The notes beneath the pieces were generated by a model. It was given only the letters and a program-made list of their open reading frames with translations, was not told where the DNA came from and did not search any database. DNA of 35,983 nucleotides from Clostridiales bacterium (lineage in GTDB: Bacteria > Bacillota > Clostridia > Oscillospirales > Oscillospiraceae), in assembly GCA_022772585.1 (NCBI GenBank), contig JALEZN010000027.1, forward strand, positions 1 to 35,983. Reading direction: 5' to 3'. Both the position numbers and the translations under genes were made by a program. Positions 1 to 7,771 of the stretch are shown in pieces; position 1 is the stretch's first letter; each line of letters begins with the position of its first letter.

Positions 1-357
1 CACGGCGGAGGCCATGCCGCCCTCCTGGTCAGAGCCGCCCCGGCCGTAGATGATGGCGTCGTCCTCCCAGCCCTTGTAGGGGTCAGCGGTCCAGTTGTTG
101 ATGTTGCCGATGCCCACGGTGTCGATGTGGGAGTCGATGGCGATGATCTTGTCGCCCTCGCCCATCCAGCCGATGATATTGCCCAGGCCGTCGATCTCCA
201 CTTTGTCATAGCCCAGCTTCTCCATCTCGGCCTTGATGCACATGACCACGTCCTTCTCCTCGCAGCTCTCGCTGGGATGGGAGATCATGTCCCGCAGGAA
301 CCGGCTCATGTCCGCCCGATAACCCTCGGCGGCAGCTTTGATCTGTTCAAAGTTCAT
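1..357 (-). CDS. ygeY: YgeY-family selenium-linked M20 hydrolase, N-terminal part (runs off window)
   Basis: This is the first 119 codons of a metallopeptidase-like hydrolase; the remainder lies beyond base 1. The start ATG (355-357) has a GGAGGAATG ribosome site 5 nt or so upstream. The visible part carries the M20 zinc-ligand motif D-S-H-I-D-T (H77, D79) and the second metal motif [10 protein letters not shown] (D110). These are the dinuclear zinc centre residues of the M20/ArgE/DapE family. The closest family by sequence feel and context is YgeY, which is linked phylogenetically to selenium-dependent molybdenum hydroxylases; its exact substrate is not established. It follows ygeX on the same strand by 133 bp, the same pairing as in the E. 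coli ygeW-ygeX-ygeY cluster. I see no sign of disruption, but the C-terminus is unseen. Confidence 0.85.
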   Translation of the reverse strand, partial: MNFEQIKAAAEGYRADMSRFLRDMISHPSESCEEKDVVMCIKAEMEKLGYDKVEIDGLGNIIGWMGEGDKIIAIDSHIDTVGIGNINNWTADPYKGWEDDAIIYGRGGSDQEGGMASAV

Positions 358-412
358 AATTCATTCCTCCAAATTACATATATGACTTTTTATGTAAATG
401 CCAGGGGTAACA

Positions 413-444
413 GACGGCGGCCCCCCGGCCGCGGGGCCGCCGTC
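413..444. other. strong GC hairpin between ygeX and ygeY
   Basis: A perfect 12-bp stem (413-424 with 433-444) and an 8-nt loop lie between ygeX and ygeY. Neither strand has a clear T-run after it. It is therefore more likely a processing or mRNA-stabilising hairpin, or a weak terminator, than a full intrinsic terminator. A separate 7-bp inverted repeat (TTACATA 374-380, TATGTAA 391-397) sits between this hairpin and the ygeY ribosome site and could be an operator. Confidence 0.45.
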
Positions 445-490
445 GTGCTGAGAACATGTTCGGTTCCTGTGGATATGCCCGGAAATTTCC

Positions 491-1750
491 TTACTTGCTC
501 ATCCGATAACCTTCGTACTCAGCCATAGGCGTGTTGGTGGTGGGGTACTCGCCGTCCCAGATGATGCGGCGGAACTTCTGAGGATCGGTGTTGCCCTCGG
601 TGGAGATCAGCAGCACGTGGCTGAAGCGGTTGAGGCCCAGATACTCCTTCAGATCGCTGTAAGCGGGGTTGTTCATGATGGCGTCCAGGCAGCCCATGCC
701 CACAGCGCCGGACTCGCCGGAGATGACCACCGGATCTCCCTCGCAGGGGACGCCCAGCATGCGCATGCCCTTGGCGGAGACCCAGTCGGGGCAGGAGGTA
801 AAGACGCTGGTGTGGTTGCGCAGGATGTCCCAGCCGATGATGTTGGGCTCACCGCAGGCCAGGCCGGCCATGATGGTCTTCAGATCGCCGGTGACGATAC
901 GGGGGTTGCCGTCGCCCACCAGCGCGCCGCGGTACAGACAGTCGGCAGCCGAGGTCTCCATGACCACCACCTTGGGGGGATCATTGGGAAACAGGTTCTG
1001 GAAAAAGCCCTGGATAGCGCCGGCCAGGGAGCCCACGCCGGCCTGGACGAAGATATGGGTGGGACGGTTCACACCAATCTCACGGAGCTGGTCGGCAGTC
1101 TCAGAGGCCAGGGTGCCGTAGCCCTGCATGATCCAGGAGGGGATGTCCTCATAGCCCTCCCAGGCGGTATCCTGCACGATGACGCCGTTCTCGCACTCCT
1201 CTGCTTCAGCGGCAGCCATGCGGACGCAGTCGTCGTAATTCACGTCCTCGATGGTGACCTTGGCGCCCTCCTTGGCGATGTTGTTGTAGCGGGCCATGGA
1301 GCTGCCCTTGGGCATATGTACGACCGCTTTCTGCCCCAGACGGTTGGCCGCCCATGCCACGCCGCGGCCGTGGTTGCCGTCCGTGGCGGTGAAGAAGGTG
1401 GCCTGGCCGAACTCACGGCGCAGCCGCTCGCTGGTCAGGTAGTCGTAGGTCATCTCAGACACGTCCTTGCCCATCTGCTGGGCAATGTAGCGTGCCATGG
1501 CAAAGGAGCCGCCCAGCACCTTGAAAGCGTTGAGTCCAAAGCGGTGGGACTCATCTTTCACATACAGGCCGCTCAGGCCCAGGTACTTGGCCATACGGCT
1601 CAGGTTGGCCAGCGGCGTCCACTGGTACTGGGGAAAGCTGCTGTGGAATGCGCGGGCCTTGGCCACGTTTTCCAGCGACATGATCTCCAGCCACTTGTCG
1701 TCGCTTTTGGGCATCCGGTTGGGTACCCATTTGATCTGTTCCATCTCCAT
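491..1750 (-). CDS. ygeX: diaminopropionate ammonia-lyase
   Basis: A 419-aa PLP enzyme that converts 2,3-diaminopropionate to pyruvate and two ammonia in the cytoplasm. The PLP lysine is in G-L-N-A-F-K (K77, the same number as the E. coli YgeX catalytic lysine). T-A-T-D-G-N-H-G follows at 121-128, with D124 equivalent to the second catalytic residue of that family. Length is normal (about 400 aa). The start at 1750 is preceded by GGAGG about 13 nt upstream, a little far; the Met two codons in is possible. A good promoter lies upstream on the minus strand (-35 1840-1845, -10 1817-1822). It is the first gene of a ygeX-ygeY unit, divergent from the selenium-type xanthine dehydrogenase. This matches the E. 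coli cluster where these genes accompany the Se/Mo hydroxylase xdhD. Why diaminopropionate breakdown travels with selenium enzymes is not known. Confidence 0.95.
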   Translation of the reverse strand: MEMEQIKWVPNRMPKSDDKWLEIMSLENVAKARAFHSSFPQYQWTPLANLSRMAKYLGLSGLYVKDESHRFGLNAFKVLGGSFAMARYIAQQMGKDVSEMTYDYLTSERLRREFGQATFFTATDGNHGRGVAWAANRLGQKAVVHMPKGSSMARYNNIAKEGAKVTIEDVNYDDCVRMAAAEAEECENGVIVQDTAWEGYEDIPSWIMQGYGTLASETADQLREIGVNRPTHIFVQAGVGSLAGAIQGFFQNLFPNDPPKVVVMETSAADCLYRGALVGDGNPRIVTGDLKTIMAGLACGEPNIIGWDILRNHTSVFTSCPDWVSAKGMRMLGVPCEGDPVVISGESGAVGMGCLDAIMNNPAYSDLKEYLGLNRFSHVLLISTEGNTDPQKFRRIIWDGEYPTTNTPMAEYEGYRMSK

Positions 1751-1816
1751 TTTACTTCTTTCGCCTCCGTAAAAATTTAGAGATCCCTCACGGAATTTCT
1801 TCCGCTTTCTGCATTC

Positions 1817-1845
1817 ATAATAGCAATTATAAACTCATAAGTCAA
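1817..1845 (-). promoter_or_regulatory. sigma-70-type promoter for ygeX
   Basis: Read on the minus strand, TTGACT (1845-1840), a 17-nt spacer and TATTAT (1822-1817). Both boxes are 5/6 matches and the spacing is ideal. The predicted start is near 1810, giving a leader of about 60 nt. Confidence 0.65.
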
Positions 1846-1923
1846 GTGGCAATCTAAAAATTTTTTATTTTTACTAAAACTCTTTTTGATTTTTGTGTAT
1901 TCCGCCGATGCTCCTCCTATTGC

Positions 1924-1953
1924 TTTCCAAAATAATTAGTGTTAAGCTATAAA
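1924..1953 (+). promoter_or_regulatory. probable promoter for the xanthine dehydrogenase gene
   Basis: TTTCCA (1924-1929), an 18-nt spacer and TATAAA (1948-1953). The -35 is a 4/6 match and the -10 a 5/6 match. The same TTTCCA-N18-TATAA arrangement appears before yedE. The predicted leader is about 130 nt. Confidence 0.45.
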
Positions 1954-2090
1954 TGGAAGGCAAAACTTCTTTTTTTCGCACTTCTTCGTGCAAGAGAAGC
2001 GGAGCCTGCGACAGCACACCAAAAACGCGGGCGGAGGCCGCAGACCCTTCGGAGACTCCCCCAATGCCATTTTTTAAGGAGGCAAACCTC

Positions 2091-4664
2091 ATGTTCGATC
2101 TGAACGTCAACGGAGCCGCTGTCTCCATTCAGGAGGACAAGAAGCTGCTGGACTTTCTGCGCCATGACCTGGGGCTCACCTCGGTCAAGGACGGCTGCGA
2201 CCAGGGTGCCTGCGGTGCATGCACCATTCTGGTGGACGGCAAACCCATCAAAGCCTGCGTCCAGAAGGTATCCAAATTTGAGGGAAAACAAATTATCACC
2301 GTAGAGGGCCTGACGGAACGGGAGCGGGAAGTATTCGTCTACGCCTTCGGCGAGGCGGGGGCCGTCCAGTGCGGCTTCTGCATTCCCGGTATGGTTCTGT
2401 GCGGCAAGGCTCTCATCGACCAGAATCCCGATCCCACCCGGGATGAGATCGCCTTTGCCATCCGCAACAACATCTGCCGCTGCACCGGCTACAAGAAGAT
2501 CATCGACGCCATTGCACTGGCGGCCCGCATCCTGCGGGAGGACCGCAGGGACCTGACGCCCCCCGCCATCACCGGCGTGGGCCAGCGGGCCCACCGGGTG
2601 GACGTGCCCGAGAAGGTCCTGGGCTACGGGCAGTACGCCGACGACATTCAGATCGAGGGCATGCTGGTGGGTTCGGCCCTGCGCGCCCGGTATCCCAGAG
2701 CCCGGGTGCTCTCCATCGACACCAGCGCCGCCAAGGCGGTGCCCGGTGTCAGGGCGGTCCTCACCGCCGCGGACATTCCCGGTTCTTTTAAGGTAGGACA
2801 CCTGAAGCAGGACTGGGACGCCCTGGTCCCGGTGGGGCACATCACCCACTATCTGGGGGACGCCGTGGCCCTGGTGGCCGCCGAGACCATGGAGCAGGTG
2901 GAACAGGCCAAGGCCCTGATCCGCGTGGAGTACGAGGTGCTGCCTGCGGTGTTCGACCCCCACGAGGCCCTGAAGGAAGGAGCACCCCTGGTCCATGAGA
3001 GCAGCTCCTCCAATATCCTGGCCCACGAGCACCTGGTCCGCGGCAACGCCGACGAGGCGCTGGCCGCCTCGGCCCACGTGGTCACCCGGACCTACTATAC
3101 CCCTCCCACCGAGCACGCATTCCTGGAGCCGGAGTGCGCCGTGGCCATGGTGGACGACGGGAACCAGGAGGCCCTGATCTACACCAGCGACCAGGGCACC
3201 TACGACACCCAGCACGAGTGCGCACTGATGATGGGATGGGCCCCCGAAAAGATCCACGTGGTCAACGCCCTGGTGGGCGGCGGCTTCGGCGGCAAGGAGG
3301 ACGTGAGCGTCCAGCACCATGCCCTGCTGCTGGCTTACCACACCCACTGTCCCGTCAAGGTCAAGCTCACCCGGGACGAGAGCATCCTCATCCACCCCAA
3401 GCGCCACGCCGCCTGGATGGAGTTTACCACCGGCTGCGACGAGAACGGCTACCTTACCGCCATGAAGGCGGTAGTGGTCACCGATACCGGCGCCTATGCC
3501 AGCCTGGGCGGCCCGGTGCTCCAGCGCCTGTGCACCCATGCCGCCGGCCCCTATAACTATCAGATCATCGACATCGACGGCACCGCCGTCTACACCAATA
3601 ATCCCCCCGCCGGCGCCTTCCGGGGCTTCGGCGTGACCCAGAGCTGCTTTGCCACCGAGTGCAACCTGAACCTGCTGGCCGAGATGGTGGGCATCTCCCC
3701 CTGGGAGATCCGCTACCGCAACGCCATCCGGCCGGGCCAGGTGCTTCCCAACGGCCAGATCGCCTTCCCGGGCACCGCCCTGGTGGAGACGCTGGAGGCC
3801 GTGAAGGAGGTCTATGAGAGCCATCCCCGTGCCGGCATCGCCTGCGCGCTGAAGAACGCCGGCGTGGGCGTGGGCCTGCCCGATTGGGGCCGCTGCCGCA
3901 TCACGGTGGAGGAGGGCCGCATCTGGCTGCGGGCGGGCGCGTCCTGCATCGGCCAGGGTCTGGGCACTGTCCTGACCCAGATCGCCTGCGAGACCCTGCA
4001 TCTGCCCCAGGAGGCGGTGGTCTATCCCCAGGCCGAGACCAATATCGCGCCCGACGCAGGCACCACCTCCGGCTCCCGCCAGACCCTTATCACCGGCGAG
4101 GCCTGCCGCCGTGCCTGCCTGGAGCTGAAAAAGGAACTGGACGCGGGCAAGTCCCTCTCTGACCTGAACGGCCGGGAATTTTACGGCGAATATCTGGCCG
4201 CCACCGACAGGATGGGGGCCGACAAGCCCAACCCCGTGTCCCACGTGGCCTATGGCTACGCCACCCAGGTGGTCTGCCTGAATGAGGACGGCACCATCGA
4301 AAAGGTGGTGGCCGCCCACGACGTGGGCCGGGCCATCAATCCCCTCAGTGTGGAGGGGCAGATCGAGGGCGGCGTGGTCATGAGTCTGGGCTTCGCCCTT
4401 ACCGAGGACTTCCCGCTGTCGGAGGGCCGGCCCACCGCCAAGTTCGGCACCCTGGGGCTGTTCCGCGCCAACAAGACGCCTCCGGTGGAAGCCATCATCG
4501 TGGAGGCCAACCCAGACCCGCTGGGCTATGGCGCAGTGGGCATCGGCGAGATCACCTCCATCCCCACCCCGCCCGCCGTACAGGGCGCCTATTACAAGTG
4601 GGACGGACAGTTCCGCACCACGCTTCCCCTGGAAAACACCCCGTACAGCCGCAAAAAGAAGTAA
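2091..4664 (+). CDS. xdh: selenium-dependent xanthine dehydrogenase-type molybdenum hydroxylase
   Basis: An 857-aa single-chain hydroxylase. Residues 1-150 form two [2Fe-2S] domains with all eight cysteines (C36, C41, C44, C56; C94, C97, C129, C131). Residues from about 160 onward are the molybdopterin-binding domain, with G-G-G-F-G-G-K-E near 395, R-G-F-G near 510, and the catalytic glutamate in G-I-G-E-I-T (E820). The FAD domain of classical XDH is absent, as in the Se-dependent family whose Mo centre carries labile, non-Sec selenium. The expected reaction is hydroxylation of xanthine or a related purine, with electrons passing out through the Fe-S clusters. The ATG at 2091 follows AAGGAGG by 8 nt; the open frame starting at 1953 has no ribosome site and is leader. 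The neighbours ygeX, ygeY, selD, yedE and DUF3343 support the selenium assignment. Substrate is inferred from the family. Confidence 0.92.
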   Translation: MFDLNVNGAAVSIQEDKKLLDFLRHDLGLTSVKDGCDQGACGACTILVDGKPIKACVQKVSKFEGKQIITVEGLTEREREVFVYAFGEAGAVQCGFCIPGMVLCGKALIDQNPDPTRDEIAFAIRNNICRCTGYKKIIDAIALAARILREDRRDLTPPAITGVGQRAHRVDVPEKVLGYGQYADDIQIEGMLVGSALRARYPRARVLSIDTSAAKAVPGVRAVLTAADIPGSFKVGHLKQDWDALVPVGHITHYLGDAVALVAAETMEQVEQAKALIRVEYEVLPAVFDPHEALKEGAPLVHESSSSNILAHEHLVRGNADEALAASAHVVTRTYYTPPTEHAFLEPECAVAMVDDGNQEALIYTSDQGTYDTQHECALMMGWAPEKIHVVNALVGGGFGGKEDVSVQHHALLLAYHTHCPVKVKLTRDESILIHPKRHAAWMEFTTGCDENGYLTAMKAVVVTDTGAYASLGGPVLQRLCTHAAGPYNYQIIDIDGTAVYTNNPPAGAFRGFGVTQSCFATECNLNLLAEMVGISPWEIRYRNAIRPGQVLPNGQIAFPGTALVETLEAVKEVYESHPRAGIACALKNAGVGVGLPDWGRCRITVEEGRIWLRAGASCIGQGLGTVLTQIACETLHLPQEAVVYPQAETNIAPDAGTTSGSRQTLITGEACRRACLELKKELDAGKSLSDLNGREFYGEYLAATDRMGADKPNPVSHVAYGYATQVVCLNEDGTIEKVVAAHDVGRAINPLSVEGQIEGGVVMSLGFALTEDFPLSEGRPTAKFGTLGLFRANKTPPVEAIIVEANPDPLGYGAVGIGEITSIPTPPAVQGAYYKWDGQFRTTLPLENTPYSRKKK

Positions 4665-4667
4665 ATC

Positions 4668-4701
4668 AAATCCTCCGGACATCCCGTCCGGAGGATTTTT
4701 T
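4668..4701 (+). terminator. intrinsic terminator after xdh
   Basis: A 10-bp perfect stem (4671-4680 with 4686-4695), a 5-nt loop and then six Ts, starting just 6 nt after the stop codon. It separates xdh from the BMP genes. Confidence 0.9.
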
Positions 4702-4865
4702 GTCCATCCTCTTTCCGTTATTTTCATCTCTTTCCACCGCCGCCCGCACAGGAAGATCATTTTTTGCGGCACTTTTGGGGTTCAATTTTATCTATTTTTT
4801 CTATCAGTTGGTATAGTTTTATTACTTTTTTAAAAAACTGGTCGGTTTAGTTAATGTCATTTTGC

Positions 4866-4919
4866 ACGATAAATATCCCGTTTCGGGACTTTTCCTTGGT
4901 TTATTTTACGATAAACATC
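4866..4919 (+). repeat. 12-bp direct repeat upstream of the first BMP promoter
   Basis: ACGATAAATATC (4866-4877) and ACGATAAACATC (4908-4919) differ at one base. Their starts are 42 bp apart, close to four helical turns. The second copy abuts the -35 box at 4920, an arrangement typical of an activator or repressor operator pair. The bound protein is unknown. Confidence 0.5.
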
Positions 4920-4948
4920 TTGACTTTTTGGTCAAATTATTTTAATAT
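4920..4948 (+). promoter_or_regulatory. promoter of the first BMP lipoprotein gene
   Basis: TTGACT (4920-4925), a 17-nt spacer and TAATAT (4943-4948). The -35 is 5/6 and the -10 4/6. The predicted start near 4955 leaves a leader of about 305 nt before the gene. Confidence 0.55.
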
Positions 4949-5259
4949 AGGGGCAAGTTAACCACAAAGTATTATGATGATATATAGTATTTTGTGCGTT
5001 CTGACCGCTGCCGGCTCCTGCTTTGCCTATCCTTTCCATCGGGCCGGCAGACCCCTGCACCACGGTATGACCTTGGGATCTGCTCCACTTTACGTCCATA
5101 TGCCGAAGGACGATAAAGGCTGCCCAAGCCTGCGCCGGCGGACTCCGGTCCGCGAACAGGAGGCATAGTTCCCCGTCCGGCGGGTCTGTGACAGACCCTG
5201 TCCCGGGCATACCGTAACCGTTTGGCCGCGTGCCAACAAGAAAAAAGGAGGATAACCCT

Positions 5260-6354
5260 ATGAAAAAGCTGATTCCCTTGTTCCTGGCCGGCGCTATGCT
5301 TTTGAGCGTCACCGCCTGCGGCGGCGGCTCCAGCTCCACTCCCGCGCCCTCCCAGGCGCCCGCCGGCTCCAAGGCTCCCGTGGAGTCCCAGGCTCCCGCG
5401 GGCGATGACTATGCCGATATCAAGATCGGCGTCATGCTCTCCGGCCCCCCCACCGACGGCGGCTACTGCCAGCAGGGCGCCGACGGCGTCCGCGCCATCC
5501 AGGCCAAGTATAACCTGGATGACAGCCAGGTTGCCATCATCGACTCCATTACCACCGCCGACGCTGCCCGCGCCGAGGCCGAGAATATGGCCGCCGAGGG
5601 CTATAAGGTGGTCTTTGGCCAGGGCGGCGAGTTCGCCGAGTACTTCAAGGAAGTGGCCCAGGATTATCCCGACACCTGGTTTGTCACCAACGGCGGCTCC
5701 GTCACCGCTGCCAACCAGTTCCCCATGTGCATGAGCACTGAAGAGGGCGGCTACGTCTGCGGCGTCATCGCCGGCATGATGACCAAGACCAACACCATCG
5801 GCATCATCCCCGGCGGCGATTGGCCCTCCTTCACCAAGCCCGGCGTCGGCTTTGCCCTGGGCGCCAAGAGCGTCAACGACAAGATCGTGGTCAAGAACAC
5901 GGTTCTGAGCGCCACCAACACCAACGAGGCCTATGAGACCGCCCTGAACCAGATCCAGAGCGGCGCTGACTTCATCTTCCCCAACGCCAATGAGGGCACC
6001 TCCGGCGCCATCAAGGCCGTCTCCGAGAGCGACGGCGTTTACGCCTTCGGCGTGTTCGGCGACTACATCTCCGGCGCTCCCAATCAGGTCATCGGCAACA
6101 GCATGGTCGACGCCCCCGGCGCCTATGTGGCCGTGTTTGACGCCATCATGGCCGGCGAGGCCACCGGCGAAATCATGTTCCTGGGCATGGGCGACGGCAT
6201 CGTCTCCTTCCAGTGGAACGAGGATCTGAAGGCCACCCTGCCCGAGGAGGTCGTCTCCGCTGCCGAGCAGGCCATTGAGGACATCAAGGCCGGCAAGATC
6301 GACATCCCCAACGAGTATGAGATCGGCGAGGTCGGCGCTGAGAGCTTCTTCTAA
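5260..6354 (+). CDS. BMP-family (PnrA-like) substrate-binding lipoprotein, copy 1
   Basis: A 364-aa lipoprotein with a basic N-terminus, hydrophobic signal and lipobox V-T-A-C (C20), then a Gly/Ser/Pro/Ala-rich linker to about 50. A single BMP-type periplasmic-binding domain fills the rest. The family's known members bind purine nucleosides or other small ligands for an ABC transporter. The ligand-loop motif here is P-T-D-G-G-Y-C-Q-Q-G, with Cys where well-studied members usually have Asn. The ATG at 5260 follows AAAGGAGG by 8 nt. It is one of three tandem paralogues and is closest to the third, sharing most of the core, for example the M-C-M-S-T-E-E-G motif. No permease or ATPase gene is nearby. 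It has its own promoter, long leader and terminator. Ligand unknown; purine or a selenium/sulfur compound would fit the neighbours. Confidence 0.85.
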   Translation: MKKLIPLFLAGAMLLSVTACGGGSSSTPAPSQAPAGSKAPVESQAPAGDDYADIKIGVMLSGPPTDGGYCQQGADGVRAIQAKYNLDDSQVAIIDSITTADAARAEAENMAAEGYKVVFGQGGEFAEYFKEVAQDYPDTWFVTNGGSVTAANQFPMCMSTEEGGYVCGVIAGMMTKTNTIGIIPGGDWPSFTKPGVGFALGAKSVNDKIVVKNTVLSATNTNEAYETALNQIQSGADFIFPNANEGTSGAIKAVSESDGVYAFGVFGDYISGAPNQVIGNSMVDAPGAYVAVFDAIMAGEATGEIMFLGMGDGIVSFQWNEDLKATLPEEVVSAAEQAIEDIKAGKIDIPNEYEIGEVGAESFF

Positions 6355-6392
6355 GCCTTCTCTTCTCACCCCTTACAAACTACATGCAGCTT

Positions 6393-6440
6393 ACGGAGGC
6401 GGACATGATTTCATGTCCGCCTCCGTCTTCTGCTTTTGTT
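6393..6440 (+). terminator. intrinsic terminator after BMP copy 1
   Basis: A 15-16-bp near-perfect stem (6393-6408 with 6411-6426) followed by a T-rich tract (CTTCTGCTTTTGTTT). It lies 38 nt after the stop and isolates copy 1 from copy 2. Confidence 0.85.
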
Positions 6441-6459
6441 TAAAAACTCGTTGTTTCAA

Positions 6460-6488
6460 TTGACATTCCAGTCAGTCACTCTTATAAT
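6460..6488 (+). promoter_or_regulatory. consensus sigma-70 promoter for BMP copy 2
   Basis: Perfect TTGACA (6460-6465), a 17-nt spacer and perfect TATAAT (6483-6488). It is the strongest promoter in the window. The predicted leader of about 130 nt contains hairpins at 6558-6573 and a palindrome at 6592-6605 just before the ribosome site. Confidence 0.9.
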
Positions 6489-6623
6489 GTGTAATATACT
6501 TGGAATTGACTTACTTTTCCCCACAATATCTCACTTTTTTCCATATACAGCCCGTCGTGTGTCCTCCTGCAGGACCCCTTTTGCATTTCAGCGCGGATAT
6601 CCGCGTTTAAGGAGGTTATTTCC

Positions 6624-7700
6624 ATGAAAAAACTGCTCTCTCTGCTCCTGGCCGGCTCCATGCTCCTGGGTCTGTCGGCCTGCGGCGGCGGCTCCGGCTC
6701 CACCGCGACTCCCGCTCCCTCCCAGGCGCCCGCCGCCTCCGCCCCGGCTCAGTCCCAGGCCCCGGCGGAAACCGCGGACCCCTCTTCCGTCCGCATCGGC
6801 ATCCTGATCCCCGGCTCCCCCACCGACGGCGGCTTCTGCCAGCAGGGCGCCGAGGCCGGCAAGGCTCTGCAGCAGCTGGGCTACCAGGTGGACGTGGTTG
6901 AGGCTGTCACCGCGGAGGAGATCAAGTCCGAATCCGAGAACATGGCTGCCGACGGCTACCGCATCGTCTTCGGCCACGGCGCCCAGTGCACCTCTCCCAT
7001 GGCCGAGATCAGCGGCGATTATCCTGATACCTGCTTCATCACCCTGGGCGGCGAGGTAGTCACTGCCAACCAGTTCCCGGTGTGTGTCTGCGCCGAGGAG
7101 AGCTGCTATGTGCTGGGCATCGTGGCTGCCATGCTGAGCAAGACCGGCACCATCAGCTATACCCTGGGCGGCGACTTCCCCTCCTATGTGAAGTACACCA
7201 ACGCCATGAAGCTGGGCGCCCGCAGCGTCAACCCCGATATCAAGGCCCTGGGCGCGGTCCTCAGCTCCACCAATGCCAACGAGTGCTATGAGACCACCAT
7301 GAACCAGATCCAGCAGGGCGCCGACTTCGTGTTCGGCAACTGCAACGAGGGTCAGCTGGGCGCCATCAAGGCCGCTGAGGACAGCGAGGGCGTCTATGTG
7401 CTGGGCTGCCTGGGCGACTTCAGCGAGACCTCTCCCGACAAGGTCATCGCCAACATGGTGTGCGATTACTCCGTGGGCTACATCCAGGCAGTGGAGGCCG
7501 TTCTCAGCGGCAATGTCCCCACCGAGATCATGATGCAGACCATGGCTACCGGCTGCGTGGGCTTCACCTGGAACGAGCACCTGAAGGACACCCTGCCTGA
7601 GGAGGTCGTCTCCGCCGCCGAGCAGGCCATTGAGGATATCAAGTCCGGCAAGATCGACGTGCCCAACGAGTACGAGCTGGACCCCAACGAGCCCATCTGA
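6624..7700 (+). CDS. BMP-family substrate-binding lipoprotein, copy 2 (cysteine-rich)
   Basis: A 358-aa lipoprotein with lipobox L-S-A-C (C20), a Pro/Ala/Ser linker to about 50, and one BMP domain. It keeps the P-T-D-G-G-F-C-Q-Q-G ligand-loop motif of its neighbours but is the most divergent of the three. It carries 12 cysteines counting the lipidated one, against 4 in copy 1 and 6 in copy 3. These include a C-V-C-A-E-E-S-C cluster where the others have M-C-M-S-T-E-E-G. The C-terminal E-E-V-V-S-A-A-E-Q-A-I-E-D-I-K segment is shared. The ATG at 6624 follows AAGGAGG. It is driven by a consensus promoter and ends before a hairpin that may attenuate copy 3. Role: an extracytoplasmic solute receptor. 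The extra cysteines suggest a distinct ligand or a metal/thiol chemistry; that is inference. Confidence 0.85.
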   Translation: MKKLLSLLLAGSMLLGLSACGGGSGSTATPAPSQAPAASAPAQSQAPAETADPSSVRIGILIPGSPTDGGFCQQGAEAGKALQQLGYQVDVVEAVTAEEIKSESENMAADGYRIVFGHGAQCTSPMAEISGDYPDTCFITLGGEVVTANQFPVCVCAEESCYVLGIVAAMLSKTGTISYTLGGDFPSYVKYTNAMKLGARSVNPDIKALGAVLSSTNANECYETTMNQIQQGADFVFGNCNEGQLGAIKAAEDSEGVYVLGCLGDFSETSPDKVIANMVCDYSVGYIQAVEAVLSGNVPTEIMMQTMATGCVGFTWNEHLKDTLPEEVVSAAEQAIEDIKSGKIDVPNEYELDPNEPI

Positions 7701-7708
7701 TCCCATGG

Positions 7709-7756
7709 TATGAAAACGGTGCCCTTTACCGGTCCGCGTTTTCATAAATATTTTTT
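7709..7756 (+). terminator. terminator or attenuator between BMP copies 2 and 3
   Basis: A 10-bp perfect stem (TATGAAAACG 7709-7718 with CGTTTTCATA 7737-7746) with an inner CGGT/ACCG alternative, then AATATTTTTT. The T-run runs straight into the GGAGG of copy 3 (7757-7761) and no promoter is evident in the 71-bp gap. Copy 3 therefore probably depends on read-through. Confidence 0.65.
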
Positions 7757-7771
7757 GGAGGAACCTGTACC

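Larger units (their letters stand above)
1751..2090. other. divergent control region and xdh leader (340 bp, no gene)
   Basis: It holds the ygeX promoter, an AT-rich stretch (1850-1950), the xdh promoter, and then a GC-richer xdh leader (1955-2075) with a small hairpin (GCAC/GTGC around 1976-1994). The xdh reading frame stays open through this leader, but I see no start with a ribosome site there. Both strands of the leader translate to low-complexity Lys/Arg-rich peptides. Confidence 0.5.
4665..5259 (+). other. 595-bp intergenic region with a long structured leader
   Basis: It contains the xdh terminator, an AT-rich stretch with the direct repeats and promoter, and then about 305 nt of GC-rich transcribed leader. 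The leader shows four local hairpins: 5008-5017/5041-5050 (10 bp, one G-U), 5117-5121/5127-5131, 5138-5143/5148-5153 with a TCCG tetraloop, and 5182-5188/5192-5198. No known riboswitch class is recognised. A 64-codon frame at 4974-5168 lacks a ribosome site and is not called. Confidence 0.5.

Noticed and set aside
1947..4772. 941-codon open frame on the minus strand opposite xdh
   Set aside because: It is a high-GC shadow of the hydroxylase gene: Gly/Ala/His/Val-rich low-complexity translation, no ribosome site, no recognisable domain.
4974..5168. 64-codon frame in the BMP leader, with a hydrophobic start resembling a signal peptide
   Set aside because: No ribosome site precedes its ATGs and the sequence is better explained as structured leader RNA; a leader peptide cannot be fully excluded.
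4702..5259. purine riboswitch before the first BMP gene
   Set aside because: The conserved purine-aptamer core and its loop-loop kissing sequences are not visible; only generic hairpins were found.
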